Assembly (NCBI GenBank): GCA_037176845.1
Contig: JAYKXP010000122.1
Location: 1 to 64,000, forward strand
Direction of reading: 5' to 3'
Origin: Paramarasmius palmivorus
Lineage: Eukaryota > Basidiomycota > Agaricomycetes > Agaricales > Marasmiaceae
DNA: 64,000 nucleotides
Made by a program: the position numbers and the translations under genes. The notes under the pieces are model-generated. The model was given only the letters and a program-made list of their open reading frames with translations, was not told the origin of the DNA and did no database searches. Shown here one piece after another: positions 34,961-45,419 of the stretch; position 1 is the stretch's first letter; every line of letters begins with the position of its first letter.

Positions 34961-35039
34961 CTTGATGTATTGATTAATTATTTCTTCCAATGCTAGTAAA
35001 TACAAGATGTCCGAAAAAGCAACCTCTCACTCTGTTATA

Positions 35040-35140
35040 TACACCGTTCGGGAATCGAACCCGAGCCGCTTGCTGAGATTTCCACCAGCTAGTGACCTCC
35101 CTATGGAAGGCAACCATGGTAACAACTTCACCAGCGGTGT
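35040..35140 (-). tRNA. tRNA-Gly(UCC)-like gene with a 29-nt intron
   Basis: Minus strand. Acceptor ACACCGC pairs with ACGGTGT (one wobble-type mismatch), discriminator A. The anticodon arm reads GTTGC-CTTCCA, then an intron of about 29 nt, then A-GCAAG. The T-arm TCGGG-TTCGATT-CCCGA is perfect. It is the closest relative of the split copy at 25,052. Confidence 0.55.
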
Positions 35141-35341
35141 CTTAGTGACCGGTACCCTTGTTGCTTTCCACCTTGCTTTCACCTGTCAATGCGAATCACG
35201 AACTTGTATGTTTCCAGATCGCACAAAGACAAAGACTGCGGATGTCTCTATTACACATGGCAAGATATAGTTAGTCACTACCCCTGCGTACTCGAGATTT
35301 GGCCAAACTATCAGTCTAGTTCTATATATCTCCTCTGGGCT

Positions 35342-36695
35342 CTAGGAGCCTTGGTTATCACTGTCTGTCAGTGATAATGAATGTGAAATATCCGTGAAAG
35401 CAACCCGGACTACGATTATGGTTGATGCAACACCCTTTGGTGCAACCGTCTGAGTTTTGAATAATCCGAATTATATGGAGGTACGTACTGCGACGGCTGG
35501 CCAACATCGTAAGCAGATGTTCATCGCAGTGCTCCGAACGAAGAAATCAGCGTGATCATGCGTTGAAGATCCGGGCCAAGACACTTCGATAGCCATCATC
35601 GATGGTATACTGACAAATACTGAATATACGAAGCCAGATTCAAACCTTGCCAAAGGAAAGTGCGTTAGATGCCAGCGGAGAAAAAGTTAAGGGAACCCAC
35701 GAACGTTGCGGCTGTCACAGTTCGGTACATCGCCCTTGACTTTGCACCCAAGTACGCGGTAACCTCGCGGCTCAGGAGGAGGATACGAAGTGCTGCGTCC
35801 AACGCGTCAGACTCTGAGGAACTTGGTAAAAATCAAACTCGGATGACGTGCCTATAAGAGCCGAAACTAATAGATTATTCAAGCCAACTACCGCCTGAGT
35901 AATCGCGACTGCCGCATCCTCAAAGGCGTGAACCTCAATTCTGGTCCAGTACATCAATGCATGGGGTACGATCCGAAAGTCCAAGACAAGCAGAGTGGCT
36001 ACAATATTTAACAAAGAAGCGCAAGAAAACGGAAGGTGGTCCTTACTGTGACTTCCAACGGAAATTAGAAGGGGTACGATGACGATTTTCCAACGTCTTC
36101 CCCAAACTACGTAGCAGCGCCACAGCTACAAGATTGCGTAAGTTGACATAGTATTTATAGCGAGAACTAGGCAATTACTAAAATAAAATCTGCAACTGCA
36201 CTGCTAATGCCATCAGCCACACTGACAATTATAAGCTTATATTGGACGAACCTAGACGTGGCCTTGAGATAAAATTGAGTATAGAACAGGCGGTCAATAT
36301 CCTTGCTACTTGGTGGACAACTAATACACCAAGAGTAAGAGGCGCGCCGCCATTCATGAATCAGCTTCATACCTAGTACACCAAGTCAAGATGTCGGCGG
36401 TAATACAGACCCCAGTATCAGCCGTTGAAACGACAAACAAAATAATAGTCGCAACGAAAATTGGATTGAAACGAGAGACCCCTGGTCTTTTAGAGAGAAT
36501 GTGCATAGAAAGCCCGAACAGCACCGTGTATACACCTGTGTTATGACAAATTAGTGTTGTGGCACTGTTGGCAAGTCATAACATGAACCATAGCAGAAGA
36601 ATTGAGCCTAGTGGCTCTATTACGAGCCATATTATTGCACTTACCGCGGTGAGTGCAACTTGTGCAAGTATTTTGGCGTGAGGATCAAAGGCCAT
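35342..36695 (-). pseudogene. 7-TM membrane protein gene, copy 1 (frameshifted)
   Basis: The exon chain parallels copy 2: MAFDPHAKILAQVALTA, AQFFCYG, VYTVLFGLSMHIL, DIDRLFYTQFYLKATS, LWRCYVVWG, the EVHAFEDAA segment, then the ESGFVYSV exon and GVASTIIVVRVAF, ending in TAG at 35,344. This is an Agaricomycete multi-pass membrane family with CYVVWGRRWK and GIA(P/S)T.IVVRV hallmarks; its function is unknown. Near 35,660-35,700 the exon before ARFESG is two bases longer than in copy 2, shifting the frame to a TAA. I therefore call it a pseudogene unless the shift is a sequence error. Confidence 0.65.
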
Positions 36696-36896
36696 CGAAA
36701 ATAACAATAAATGTTCTGGGAACATGCTCGCTTCTTAAGTGCTTGATTTCTAGACAGGTAGACTGAAACATGGGCCGTGACTTACCTGAACAGGCATTCA
36801 ATAGCAATCAATCTCACTGCGAATGAAGTTTCAAATCAGTATCATGTTGAAAGGAAAGATTGTACCCGATCTTTCTCCAAAAAGAGTGACTCACCC

Positions 36897-37632
36897 GTAT
36901 CCCCAGTTATCCGGCATGTGAGTCACGACCTTATCCACTACCCCATCCACAAACCCAAATATGCTATCGTCCCATTGGGGTAGTCTAACACGTGTACTCC
37001 CATAAAGCTGGAACGTGAAAAGACTATTTCGTCTCCCAAATGCCGTGGATTCGAGTGGAACGGAGTTGATGGCAGAATGGACACCACCGTATACCTCTAT
37101 TTCAACAGCCCAAAACTGGTAGTACAAGCATCAGTATATATCCAAAGAAGCAAAGAGAAACACACGCGTCAATATCAAGACCGGCACCACTCAGATGTTC
37201 CATTAGTCCACTCATCGCGTTCTCGCTAACGCCGTTCTCATCGGTTATTAGCGACTTGGCGTAGAAAGTGTCCCGAGGCATATCCTGGGCATCCCCAGTT
37301 TCTAAATCCCCAGCTGCGGCGGCTCTAATAGTGTCGATCCAAGTTCCCTGCACAATGATGGAGTCATTGCGTGGCGGGGGTAGTGCATTTAAGAATGATT
37401 CGACGGTCTCATTATATGTCGCATGCGAACCGTAATAACTCCCGAAAAACATGACCGTCACAAGTCCTCGGGATGTACCCTTCAATATGCCTAGTTCACC
37501 CCTAAACTCAGCGGGGAACCCCGATGAAACAGCGTGAGCCTGGAAGGACTTGAATGTGGATGTGGCGAGTGAGACGTCCATGTCCCAGATATATTGAAAA
37601 ATGGTCGGAGAGAAAAGATTCGTTTGAGCCAT
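36897..37632 (-). pseudogene. FAD oxidase (berberine-bridge/AA7-like), middle and C-terminal fragment
   Basis: The two exons are 37632 to about 37167 and about 37115 to 36903. They encode the substrate-binding half of a glucooligosaccharide-oxidase-like flavoprotein: FPAEFRGELG, QGTWIDTIR, DTFYAKSLIT, FWAVEIEVYGG, INSVPLESTAFGRR and THMPDNWGYG. It stops at a good donor (GGGTGAGTC), but the following exon with the final Y.NY.D..L BBE motif is missing and a 7-TM gene begins instead. The matching N-terminus lies beyond another 7-TM gene at 39.8-39.9 kb. Intact enzymes oxidise sugars or alkaloids using bicovalent FAD. This copy cannot fold completely. Confidence 0.75.
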
Positions 37633-38122
37633 ATTTACGACCCATCCAGTAAATCAGTCTACTGGTGAGTCCACATCTCCAAATCTAAACGCTTATGGTG
37701 TAATCCCGAGCCCAGGTATGCACACTTGGGCCATGGGCGTATGGCAACTGATGCCAGGCTTCATTGCCGCCGTTCAAAAGTCAACGATACTGTATCGCTC
37801 GGGTAGAGAAGAACCTATTACCTCTCGTGGCTATCGGGTCAGTACCTCTATTAGCATGCATCTCATCACTGAGTGTTCACGTAAGGATTCTTCTTGAGTA
37901 GTGCCACGTACATTATTCTCTGCAAGATCTCAAGGACCTCGAAGAAACCGACGAGGAGGATATATATGGGGCTTTCTAGCAAAGCAAAATAGGCAATAAC
38001 GATCCTAATCAGGCTGACTACGATGGAGGAGAACTGAGCCACAGCGTCGAGTCTGACTATAAATTATCAGTCTAGTTCTATGTATGCCCTTGGTACTATT
38101 CCATCGTGATCTAGGAGCTGTG
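37633..38122. other. No gene recognised
   Basis: Spacer between 7-TM copy 2 and the FAD-oxidase fragment. No open frame, repeat or splice chain stands out. Confidence 0.4.
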
Positions 38123-39465
38123 TTAATCATTATTCGTCGGTGATAATGATTGAGAAGTATCAGCAGCGAAAGCAACCCGGACTACGATTATGGTTGATGC
38201 AATACCCTTGAGTGCAACAGTCTGAGTTTCGAATAATCCGAAAAATATGGGGGTACGTACTGCGACGGCTGGCCAGCATCGTAAGCAGATGTTCACCACA
38301 GTGCTCCGAACGAAGAAATCAGCGTGATTATGTGTTGAAGATCCGGGCCAAGACAGTTCGATACCCATCATTGATAGTATACTGAGAAATACTGAATATA
38401 CGAAGCCAGATTCAAACCTTGCCAGAAGCAATGTGTTAGACGCCAATGGAGAAGAGATAAAAAAATCCACGAACGTTGCGGCTATAGTGGTTCGGTACAT
38501 TGCCTTTGGCTTTGCACCTAAGTATGGAGTAATCTCGCGGCTCATGAAGAGAATACGAAATGCTGCGTCAATTGCATCAGACTCAGAATATAGAATGGAT
38601 GAAACTTGAATGACGTGCCTAAAAGGGATGAAACTAATAGATTATTCAAGGCAACTACCGCGTGAGTAATCGCGAGTGCCGCATCCTCAAAGGCGTGCAC
38701 CTCAATTCCGCTCCAGTACACCAATGCATAGGGTACCATCCGAAAAATCAAGACAAGCACGGTGGCTATATTCCTCAACAAGGCGGCTCCAAAGAACAGA
38801 AGGGAATGCTTACTGTGACTTCCAACGGCAATTAGAAGGGGTACGATGACGATTTTCCAACGTCTTCCCCAAACTACGTAGCAGCGCCACAACTACAAGA
38901 TCGCGTAAGCTGACATATTATTCATGGCGAGAATAGGGCATTCACTAAAATAAAATCTGCAACTGCACTGCTAATTCCATTAGCATCAACAAATGTAACC
39001 TGATATCAAACGAACCTAGACGTGGCCTTGAGATAAAATTGAGTATAGAACAGGCGGTCAATATCTCTGCTTCTCGTTGGACAACTAGTAAAGAGAGTAA
39101 GAGACGGGGACAATTCACGAGCAAGCTTCACACCTGATACACCAAGTCAAGATGTCGGCGATAACACAGACCACATTATCGGCCGTTGAAACGGCGAACA
39201 AAATAATAGTCGCAAAGAAAATTGGATTTAAACGAGAGACCCCTGGTCTTTTGGAGAGGATGTGGGTAGAAAGGCCGAACAGCACCGTGTATACGCCTGT
39301 GTTATGATAAATTAGTGTTTTGACACTGCTGGCAGGTCGGAACATGAACCATAGCAGAAGAATTGAGCCTATTGCCGTTCAGTCAACTATTACGAGCCAT
39401 ATTATTGCACTTACGGCGGTGAGTGCAACTTGTGCAAGTATTTTGGCATGAGGATCAGAGGCCAT
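38123..39465 (-). CDS. 7-TM membrane protein gene, copy 2 (apparently intact)
   Basis: The multi-exon gene starts ATG 39465 (MASDPHAKILAQVALTA) and ends at 38,123. Segments in order: AQFFCYG; VYTVLFGLSTHILSKRPG and FFATIILFAVSTADN (TM); DIDRLFYTQFYLKATS; AVADFIL; LWRCYVVWGRRWKIVIVPL (TM); VLVLIFRMVPYALVYW (TM); EVHAFEDAALAITHAVVAL; SREITPYLGAKPKAMYR; LARFESGFVYSVFLSI (TM); and GIASTIIVVRVAF near the C-terminus. Introns are 45-55 nt. It belongs to the same Agaricomycete membrane family as copies 1 and 3. Receptor-like or transporter roles are unproven. It sits between two pieces of one broken FAD-oxidase gene. Confidence 0.7.
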
Positions 39466-39583
39466 TGGATCCGACAATAAATGTTCTGGGAACATGCTCG
39501 CTTCTTAAGTGCTTGATTTCTAGGCAGGTAGACTGAAACATGGGCTGTGACTTACCTGAACAGGCATTCAATAGCAATCAATC

Positions 39584-39769
39584 TCACTGCGAATGAAGTT
39601 TCAAATCAGTATCATGTTGAAAGGGAGATTGTAACGAATAGTATGTACTATTCGAATGTTGTACTGACGTTCTGCTAATCGGTGGGTCTGGAAGCGAAAT
39701 ATCAAAGCTGCGGGAAGGATTAGAGGGCCAAAATGCAGACTCTTCATTTACGCTGTCGAGGTCATCCAC
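39584..39769 (-). pseudogene. Ser-rich C-terminal tail fragment
   Basis: The frame encodes an acidic and Ser/Pro-rich stretch with SFDISLPDPPISRTS. Its style resembles the tail at 55,486-55,779 (SFDVLNRSLSRTSKDS), but no gene body is attached. It is probably a remnant of a membrane-protein tail. Confidence 0.3.
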
Positions 39770-39947
39770 GTCTGTTTAGAGGGTTTGAGCTTATGCCTAG
39801 CTCAATATATTTGTAGTAACCCGCCCTGGAGTCATTAACGTAATCAACATCTCCTGGAAAGACAGCGTGAATACCATCACTTGTTAGTCGGTCCCGAAGT
39901 GATGCTTGTACGAAGAACGCGAAACTGAGAAGAAACAGGAAATTCAT
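39762..39947 (-). pseudogene. FAD oxidase N-terminal fragment with signal peptide
   Basis: The product begins MNFLFLLSFAFFVQAS, a signal peptide, followed by LRDRLTSDGIHAVFPGDVDY. This matches the start of secreted berberine-bridge-type oxidases (L...L...G..AVFPGD.DY.N.S). It runs into a stop after 61 codons, before the FAD-binding P-loop region. The next part of such a protein appears at 37.6 kb on the same strand, with 7-TM copy 2 in between. Confidence 0.65.
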
Positions 39948-40917
39948 GGCGCGTGTGGCTGGTCTTGTGGAGATTTAAAGGGCTTTGGGTGACCGAGGTA
40001 CGTAGTACCAGGCCCATGAATTTCATGTAGCACTCTGGAAAATAGCCAGGAGAATGCCCTGCGACATTGTTGATACCGGTGATGGCTGAAGGAACATAAC
40101 TGTCAGTAGACCATATTCGCAACCGCAGTTTTCGTGGTTCTCGGAGAACTCCCAGCCTACTGAGATTTCAAAAGCGTGACGTTCCGCGTGATGCTTTTTT
40201 TCCTCAAACGAAAACCAATGAGCTTGCGCCGTTCCTGAGCCTCTTCCTCCTCCCGTTCAATTGCATTTGCTTATAGTGGTTTGGTATGGGGTGCCACGTT
40301 CCATATTTCAGGTATGTAGTACAAGAGGTGGACATGCAGAGGAAACAGCGTACGTTCAACAAAAATGCTGGGCATGTGCTGCAACGTGACTTGGTTCTCG
40401 GAATACTGCCCTCGAATTTTGGCTCAAAACAGCATTGCGAATATGGTCTAGGGTCACACGATGTGTCGGAACACGTTATTCTGCTACACGTGATTCGGAT
40501 AAAGCCGAAAAGAACCTCCATAGCAGCGCAGCGACTCTATACAACCTCTTCGGAATCTAAGTACTCCAACATGTCGATAATTACTATTTTAGCGCTTATG
40601 CAACACTGTACAGTTTAGTATGAGCCTTGCAACATTCCATAGTCGGACTACATAGACCACCAAAGTAATGGTATGCACATGCGCGGGCTGTGAGCCTGGA
40701 AACGAGAGATTGTTTTAGGGCGCTGATTCTAAACGTACTCATAATGTCTCAGCCCACCTTGTAACACCGTTTATTCATCAGTAAGATAACAACGAGCATT
40801 TCAGCATTTTTACATTTTTGACATTTCTGGCATTTTCGAATGCTGAATGCCAAATGTCGAAATGCTACAAATAATACATATTTTCTTTGTCAAATATGCT
40901 ACATAATACAATAACGT
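39948..40917. other. No gene recognised; contains an imperfect palindrome
   Basis: Frames at 40,204-40,618 show no motif. An AT-rich imperfect inverted repeat lies at about 40,798-40,870, built from AGCATTT, ACATTT and GGCATT and their complements, just outside the transposase-like gene. It may be a transposon terminus. Confidence 0.4.
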
Positions 40918-41846
40918 CTACCGTACGAACTCATACGAGGCATGATTAGCAAATTTATTGATATAAAAGGCACGAAAGGCGTCCAGAGACTCCGAATAGT
41001 GGAAGTCCTCAGGTAGTGTATCACTGCCAAAAACAGGGAGGAGATGAACAGGCCGAGCAATGGAGTCAAGGTGGATAACATCCATTGTCCGTCTCCCATC
41101 AGGATCATATTCCGGCTCTACCACCCAAAGACCTGTCTCCTCATCAGGAGTATCCATAGATCGCGTAAACCATTCCATGAGTGCGCAAGGATATTCAATC
41201 TCCTTATATTTGAAAGAGAAGAATAGCTTGACCCGACCAACTACCATGCCTTCAATACCAGGCTTATCCTCATCAACAGTGACGAAAACGGTGTCGTGCC
41301 GAGGATAGTGGCCCAACCAATTGGGATGAGATCGAATGCGTTCCGCGTACATGCCCCCGTTACCGCATGGATCGCTCGGCGAGTAGTATCGTGCAACTGC
41401 CGAGTAATAGACATATATCAAAGAATTGAAGTATTGGAAGTGATGCTGCAGGTCGTCGGCACAAGGAACGGGGAGAGTAGGCTGGAAAAGAGCATCGGAA
41501 AAGCGCAATGGTTCACCAATGGTATCTCCAATATCATGCAAGTTACGTGACCAGCCTCGTGCTAAATGCAGGTTAGAACATGTAAAGGACTGGGATTGTA
41601 AGGCTTACCTGGTTGTGCAGCGAGTTTAACAGAAGAACAATCAGGTGGACCACGTGATGGACCACAGTCCATCTCGTTGCACTCGTCGGTCCCGGAGACA
41701 ACGTCGGGTAAAGTACCAGCAGCATGGGATAGTGAGCCTGTTGCAGCCAAAGCGGGGTCCTGTATGATTATTGTAATCGGCGTGGCATTGGTCCATAGTC
41801 CATCCGCTGTTCCAGGGGAAAGCAGTTCAGGACAAGTTTTACGCAT
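40918..41846 (-). CDS. Transposase-associated C-terminal module, 293 aa
   Basis: Two exons (41846-41609 and 41561-40918) joined by a 47-nt intron in phase 1 give 293 residues. Motifs include ARGWSRNLHDIGDTIGEPLR, YYSAVARYYSPSDPCG, ALMEWFTRS and, at the end, ARPVHLLPVFGS...FHYSESLDAFRAFYINKFANH. I recognise the last block from the C-terminal region of basidiomycete DNA-transposon proteins of the Plavaka/KDZ type, from memory and without a search. No catalytic core is present upstream, where the sequence becomes gene-free, so this is probably a 5'-truncated transposon. The start codon chosen is the first in-frame ATG and may be internal. Confidence 0.5.
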
Positions 41847-43443
41847 TTGGAAGAAATGACATACAACCACCTAATGAAGATGTGGCAGTGAGAATATGCT
41901 CTTATTTGGATTGGATTAGATTAGAACCACATACCAAGATCCATCGGGCCAGTAGACGGAATACAGCGAATTATATATTTTGATTCCACTATCACATACA
42001 GCGGTTCTTATTTCCTGAGGAAGCCTGTTACGGACTCGCTATGAGGGTAAACCGATATGACTCACCCGCGCACTACTTGAGGGTAACACCTTTCTTTAAC
42101 TTTATTACCGTTTAAAAGATAGAGCCGATATGTTCCTGGGACTGATCTTTGTACAACAAGTGCTCAATGCTGTACATTATTGTAAAAAGATGGACTTACG
42201 AGCATTGATTCCATCTGAGGTGTTTCCCTGTTGGTAGCTATAAACTGCATTAGCATATCATTGATGTCGTGCACGGACAAGGTGATCTCGTACTTCATAC
42301 AAAGCATGCTAAGTGAAAATGCAACAGTGTTACAGCAGCACCGATCTGGGTTGAACTCGTTCATAGTGCACAACGGTATTCCCACTGTCGATGCTTACTA
42401 TCCGCATCGTCGCAGAGATCAGGCGCGACAGATGTTTTGTCGGTACCGTTTCTATGCAGAGTCCCGAGTATATCTACCAATGCTTAGCTTGGCAGCAAGA
42501 CGATATCATTAAACGTACATTTTGGATTACAAATTTTCCGGAGACGTTCATATGTTTGACCTAGGTGGGATATCAAAGAGCAGTCAAGGGATACGAGCCA
42601 CTGGTACTGCTTACACGGTGTTTCTCCAACCGTGTTGTGATAAAAATCGAGTTGATATGCACTATCCCTACCTTGTGCATGCGGATATGGACACCACATG
42701 TGGGATAGCCCTATGACGACAATTAGATATAAGAGCATGGACTAAACGGTGCAAGGTTTGAGCGTGAAGGTGTCCAGATACTTACTGTGGCTTGTAATTT
42801 AAGTCAAAAACCGTGCGAAGATATAACTTTTCTCATTGCCCTCTGTGTGGCGTCTCAAGTTTCGCTTCATGACATGATCGCAGTATTCTTTGTAACTACA
42901 GTATTTGATGTATTAGAGCATAGCTATTCTTAGGCTCAGTTCCAGCTGTGTTCACAAGTAACGAGCTGGTTTATATAGTGATGGTCCAGGTAAACGGCTA
43001 ATGGGAATCCAAAGATTGTAAGGAACACGTGATTGACGAGAAGCCGGTGTAGGCGTCCCAGGACAGCCCCAACCACAGCCATACTTCCAGACGCTTTAAC
43101 TCTCCTCTCCCCTCCGATAGTATTTCATCTTGCATTACAAAGTTTGAACGTAATTTGAGAACATGACCCTGAGTCCTCAATTCATCCTTCGTCTCGTCCT
43201 CTGTAAGGCGCAGACACATTTTCAGTTTATCGTGCTTCCTTATCATTGACCTGCTTGTCTGTATTTACCTAAGACCTGCACTATATCATAAAGCGTCTCG
43301 GCCGTAGTCACGAAAATCACCTGTATCTTGTCTTTCCTGTGCATGATACAATGAGCCTTGTCTTTCTTTCTGCTCGAGTAGTCGAGATCATCGGCGTACA
43401 AGACACCTTACACCTTCCTTTGACTACCACGACTTGCTCTCTA
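41847..43443. other. No gene recognised
   Basis: AT-rich intergenic sequence. Short frames at 42,231-42,738 and 42,998-43,246 carry no motif. It may include the lost 5' part of the transposon whose 3' end is at 40.9-41.8 kb. Confidence 0.35.
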
Positions 43444-43875
43444 TCACGTAGTCTGACCAAAGTCTGACAATACCTGATACAGAGCACCACATGCTTCCAA
43501 ATCATTTACACACCGCTTCCTCGCTACGCCTTTCAACTCACTGTTAGCCATTTTGGGACTGCTATGAGGAACAATCACGCTGTTGTCATAGGACAATTCA
43601 ATTAATGGCTTCAGTGTGGTATACCCCTTCTCGAGCAAGAAGATGCTATCCACAGTGACGTCATTGAACCACATCGTAATGGAGTGGTTTTCATGCCCGC
43701 CTCCTATGGTTTGTTGATACCCGTCTACTGCGCCTGACTCAGGTGCTATCGACTTTGAGCTGTTGTGGGTGTGATAATATGATGTATCCAAGATCTGGTG
43801 ATACTTGAAAGATTCATCTTTCAGATATTGTACATGGAGACAATGTGATGGGCTTTCTCGTGATTTTGCCCGCAA
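43444..43875 (-). pseudogene. Exon-like open frame of unknown family
   Basis: The 143-codon frame contains IGGGHENHSITMWFNDV and SIFLLEKGYTTLKPLIELSY, with coding-like composition but no recognised domain. Its 5' part (43,720-43,880) lies in a repeat that recurs at 44,700-44,890. Splice partners are not evident. Confidence 0.3.
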
Positions 43876-43914
43876 GGGTTGCTCTTACATTGAAGTACAC
43901 TGGATTGTGAGGCG

Positions 43915-43991
43915 ACACCTTTGGTGAAGTTTGAGTGAAGTACTCCTTGGGATGAGAGAAAGTGGCTCGGGTTCAATTCCATCACGGTGTA
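43915..43991 (+). pseudogene. Degenerate tRNA-Gly-like copy
   Basis: Acceptor ends ACACCTT and ACGGTGT survive, with GGTTCAATTCC as T-loop. The D-arm and anticodon arm are damaged. Confidence 0.45.
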
Positions 43992-44154
43992 TAGCTCAAT
44001 ACAGCGACGTACTTTTGTGAGAGACCGGTACTTCACCTGGTATGTATCGAGGCCTGATATATTTCGTCTTTCAGATGTTATGACCTTGATTTCGCTAACA
44101 AGCCTTGGACGTGTTGCCGTGACGAGGAGTTACTGTGAGTTCAAACGTTTATGG

Positions 44155-44248
44155 ACAACCATTGGTGAGGTGGTTATGCTTGCCTTCCACGCAACTTTTG
44201 TCGGACGTTCTGTAGCAAGCAGTGCGGGTTCGATTCCCGAACGGTGTA
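44155..44248 (+). pseudogene. tRNA-Gly(UCC)-like copy with intron and shortened D-arm
   Basis: The anticodon arm CTTGC-CTTCCA, an intron of about 24 nt and A-GCAAG are intact, as are the T-loop TTCGATT and ACGGTGTA. The 5' acceptor (ACAACCATT) and D-arm are degraded. Confidence 0.5.
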
Positions 44249-44613
44249 TAGCCCAATCACAGCTCAGTTCTTTAACGTTGTGATGACTCAGAAACGCGCT
44301 GCAAAACTCAAATCACCCAAGGTACTATGGCTAGTATGTAATGTTGAAAAAGATAACACGAAACATGGCATCACGCTACTCAAGAAATCGCCGTTGCACT
44401 CTAGAGCTCCACTATCGAAATATTTCCTGCGATGATGAGTGATCGACGGTGAAGCACTACATACTACGCATCTGTCGTAGTGCAATGAATCAATTGCTGT
44501 CGTTCATGCTCGTTTGGTCTGCTTCTTGGGCGAGAGGTTGTTGTTCGGTGTTGACGTTGTTGATTCCTCAGAGTACATCAATGTGGCCACTACATCGTTA
44601 GCTAAGTATATAT

Positions 44614-44676
44614 CATGCTTGCCTTACTCTGGGATGAGAGCGAGCGGCTCGGGTTCTATTCCAGCATAGTGTATAA
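44614..44676 (+). pseudogene. 3' part of a tRNA-Gly-like copy
   Basis: ATCATGCTTGCCTTAC, then GAGCGAGCGGCTCGGGTTC and TAGTGTATAAC, are recognisable, but the acceptor stem no longer pairs. Confidence 0.4.
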
Positions 44677-44989
44677 CTCGACCCGACGAAGATTTTTCTT
44701 TTGATACCCGTCTACTCCGCCAAGCTCAGGTAAAATCGAATTTGAGGCGTTTGGTCGTAGAATAATAAAACGAATCTAAGATCGGGTACTATTCGGTCCC
44801 TTCGTCTTTCAGATGTTGTACTTACCTGGAGAGAACCTGATGGGCTTTCCGCATCTTGATTTTGTTCACATTACTCTTACGTTACACAGAATGCGGTCTG
44901 CGTTGAAGCGTTTGTGAGGCGACACCTTTGGTGAAGCGGTCATTGGGGGAATGCCCTTGGAGCTCAATTCAAACCTGCTTCTCTGTCTC

Positions 44990-45090
44990 ACACCGTTGGT
45001 GAAGTGGTTATCATGCTTGCCTTCCATGCGAGTATGTAGTGAAACAAACGTCACGAGCAAGCGGCTCGGGTTCGATTCCCGAACGGTGTA
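44990..45090 (+). tRNA. tRNA-Gly(UCC) gene with a 29-nt intron
   Basis: The acceptor stem ACACCGT/ACGGTGT is perfect, discriminator A. The D-arm is GTGA...TCAT and the anticodon arm CTTGC-CTTCCA/A-GCAAG has UCC at 34-36. The intron of about 29 nt lies between positions 37 and 38. The variable loop is CGGC and the T-arm TCGGG-TTCGATT-CCCGA is perfect. Without the intron it is 72 nt, a normal length. A1 rather than G1 is unusual for tRNA-Gly. It may be functional or a recent tRNA-derived copy. Confidence 0.65.
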
Positions 45091-45419
45091 TAATCAGAAG
45101 AGTTTAAAGTTTTTGATCTAGTTCTGTCTGCCGTAACTAAAAATGAGTTTATGAACGAAGACAAATGGAAAGATATCAAACACCGACAGCCGGAAGATAG
45201 TAAATCACGCTCAATGGTACGTTGCATTCTTGGCGAAGTTGCTCTGTGTCAAGGAAGGTTGTGATATTTTGGAGCGAGATTTGTGCGCGTGTGAGGGCTG
45301 AGAAGAAATATGACTTGGATAGTAACTTGGACCGTGACGTGAAAGCATACCGAACAGAGTCGGGAGAAGGAATGAACTAGTACTTGGGAACTTCATTTGA
45401 GAAGACTGGGGCTGATGAG

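Larger units (their letters stand above)
43720..44890 (+). repeat. Diverged direct repeats upstream of tRNA-like copies (43.72-43.91 and 44.70-44.89 kb)
   Basis: Both blocks share GATACCCGTCTACT.CGCC, CGTCTTTCAGATGTT-type, GATGGGCTTTC and TCTTAC landmarks. Each is followed by GTGAGGCGACACCTTTGGTGAAG, the start of a degraded tRNA-Gly-like sequence (43,915 and about 44,927). This indicates tandem duplication of a unit that includes the tRNA-like gene. Confidence 0.6.
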
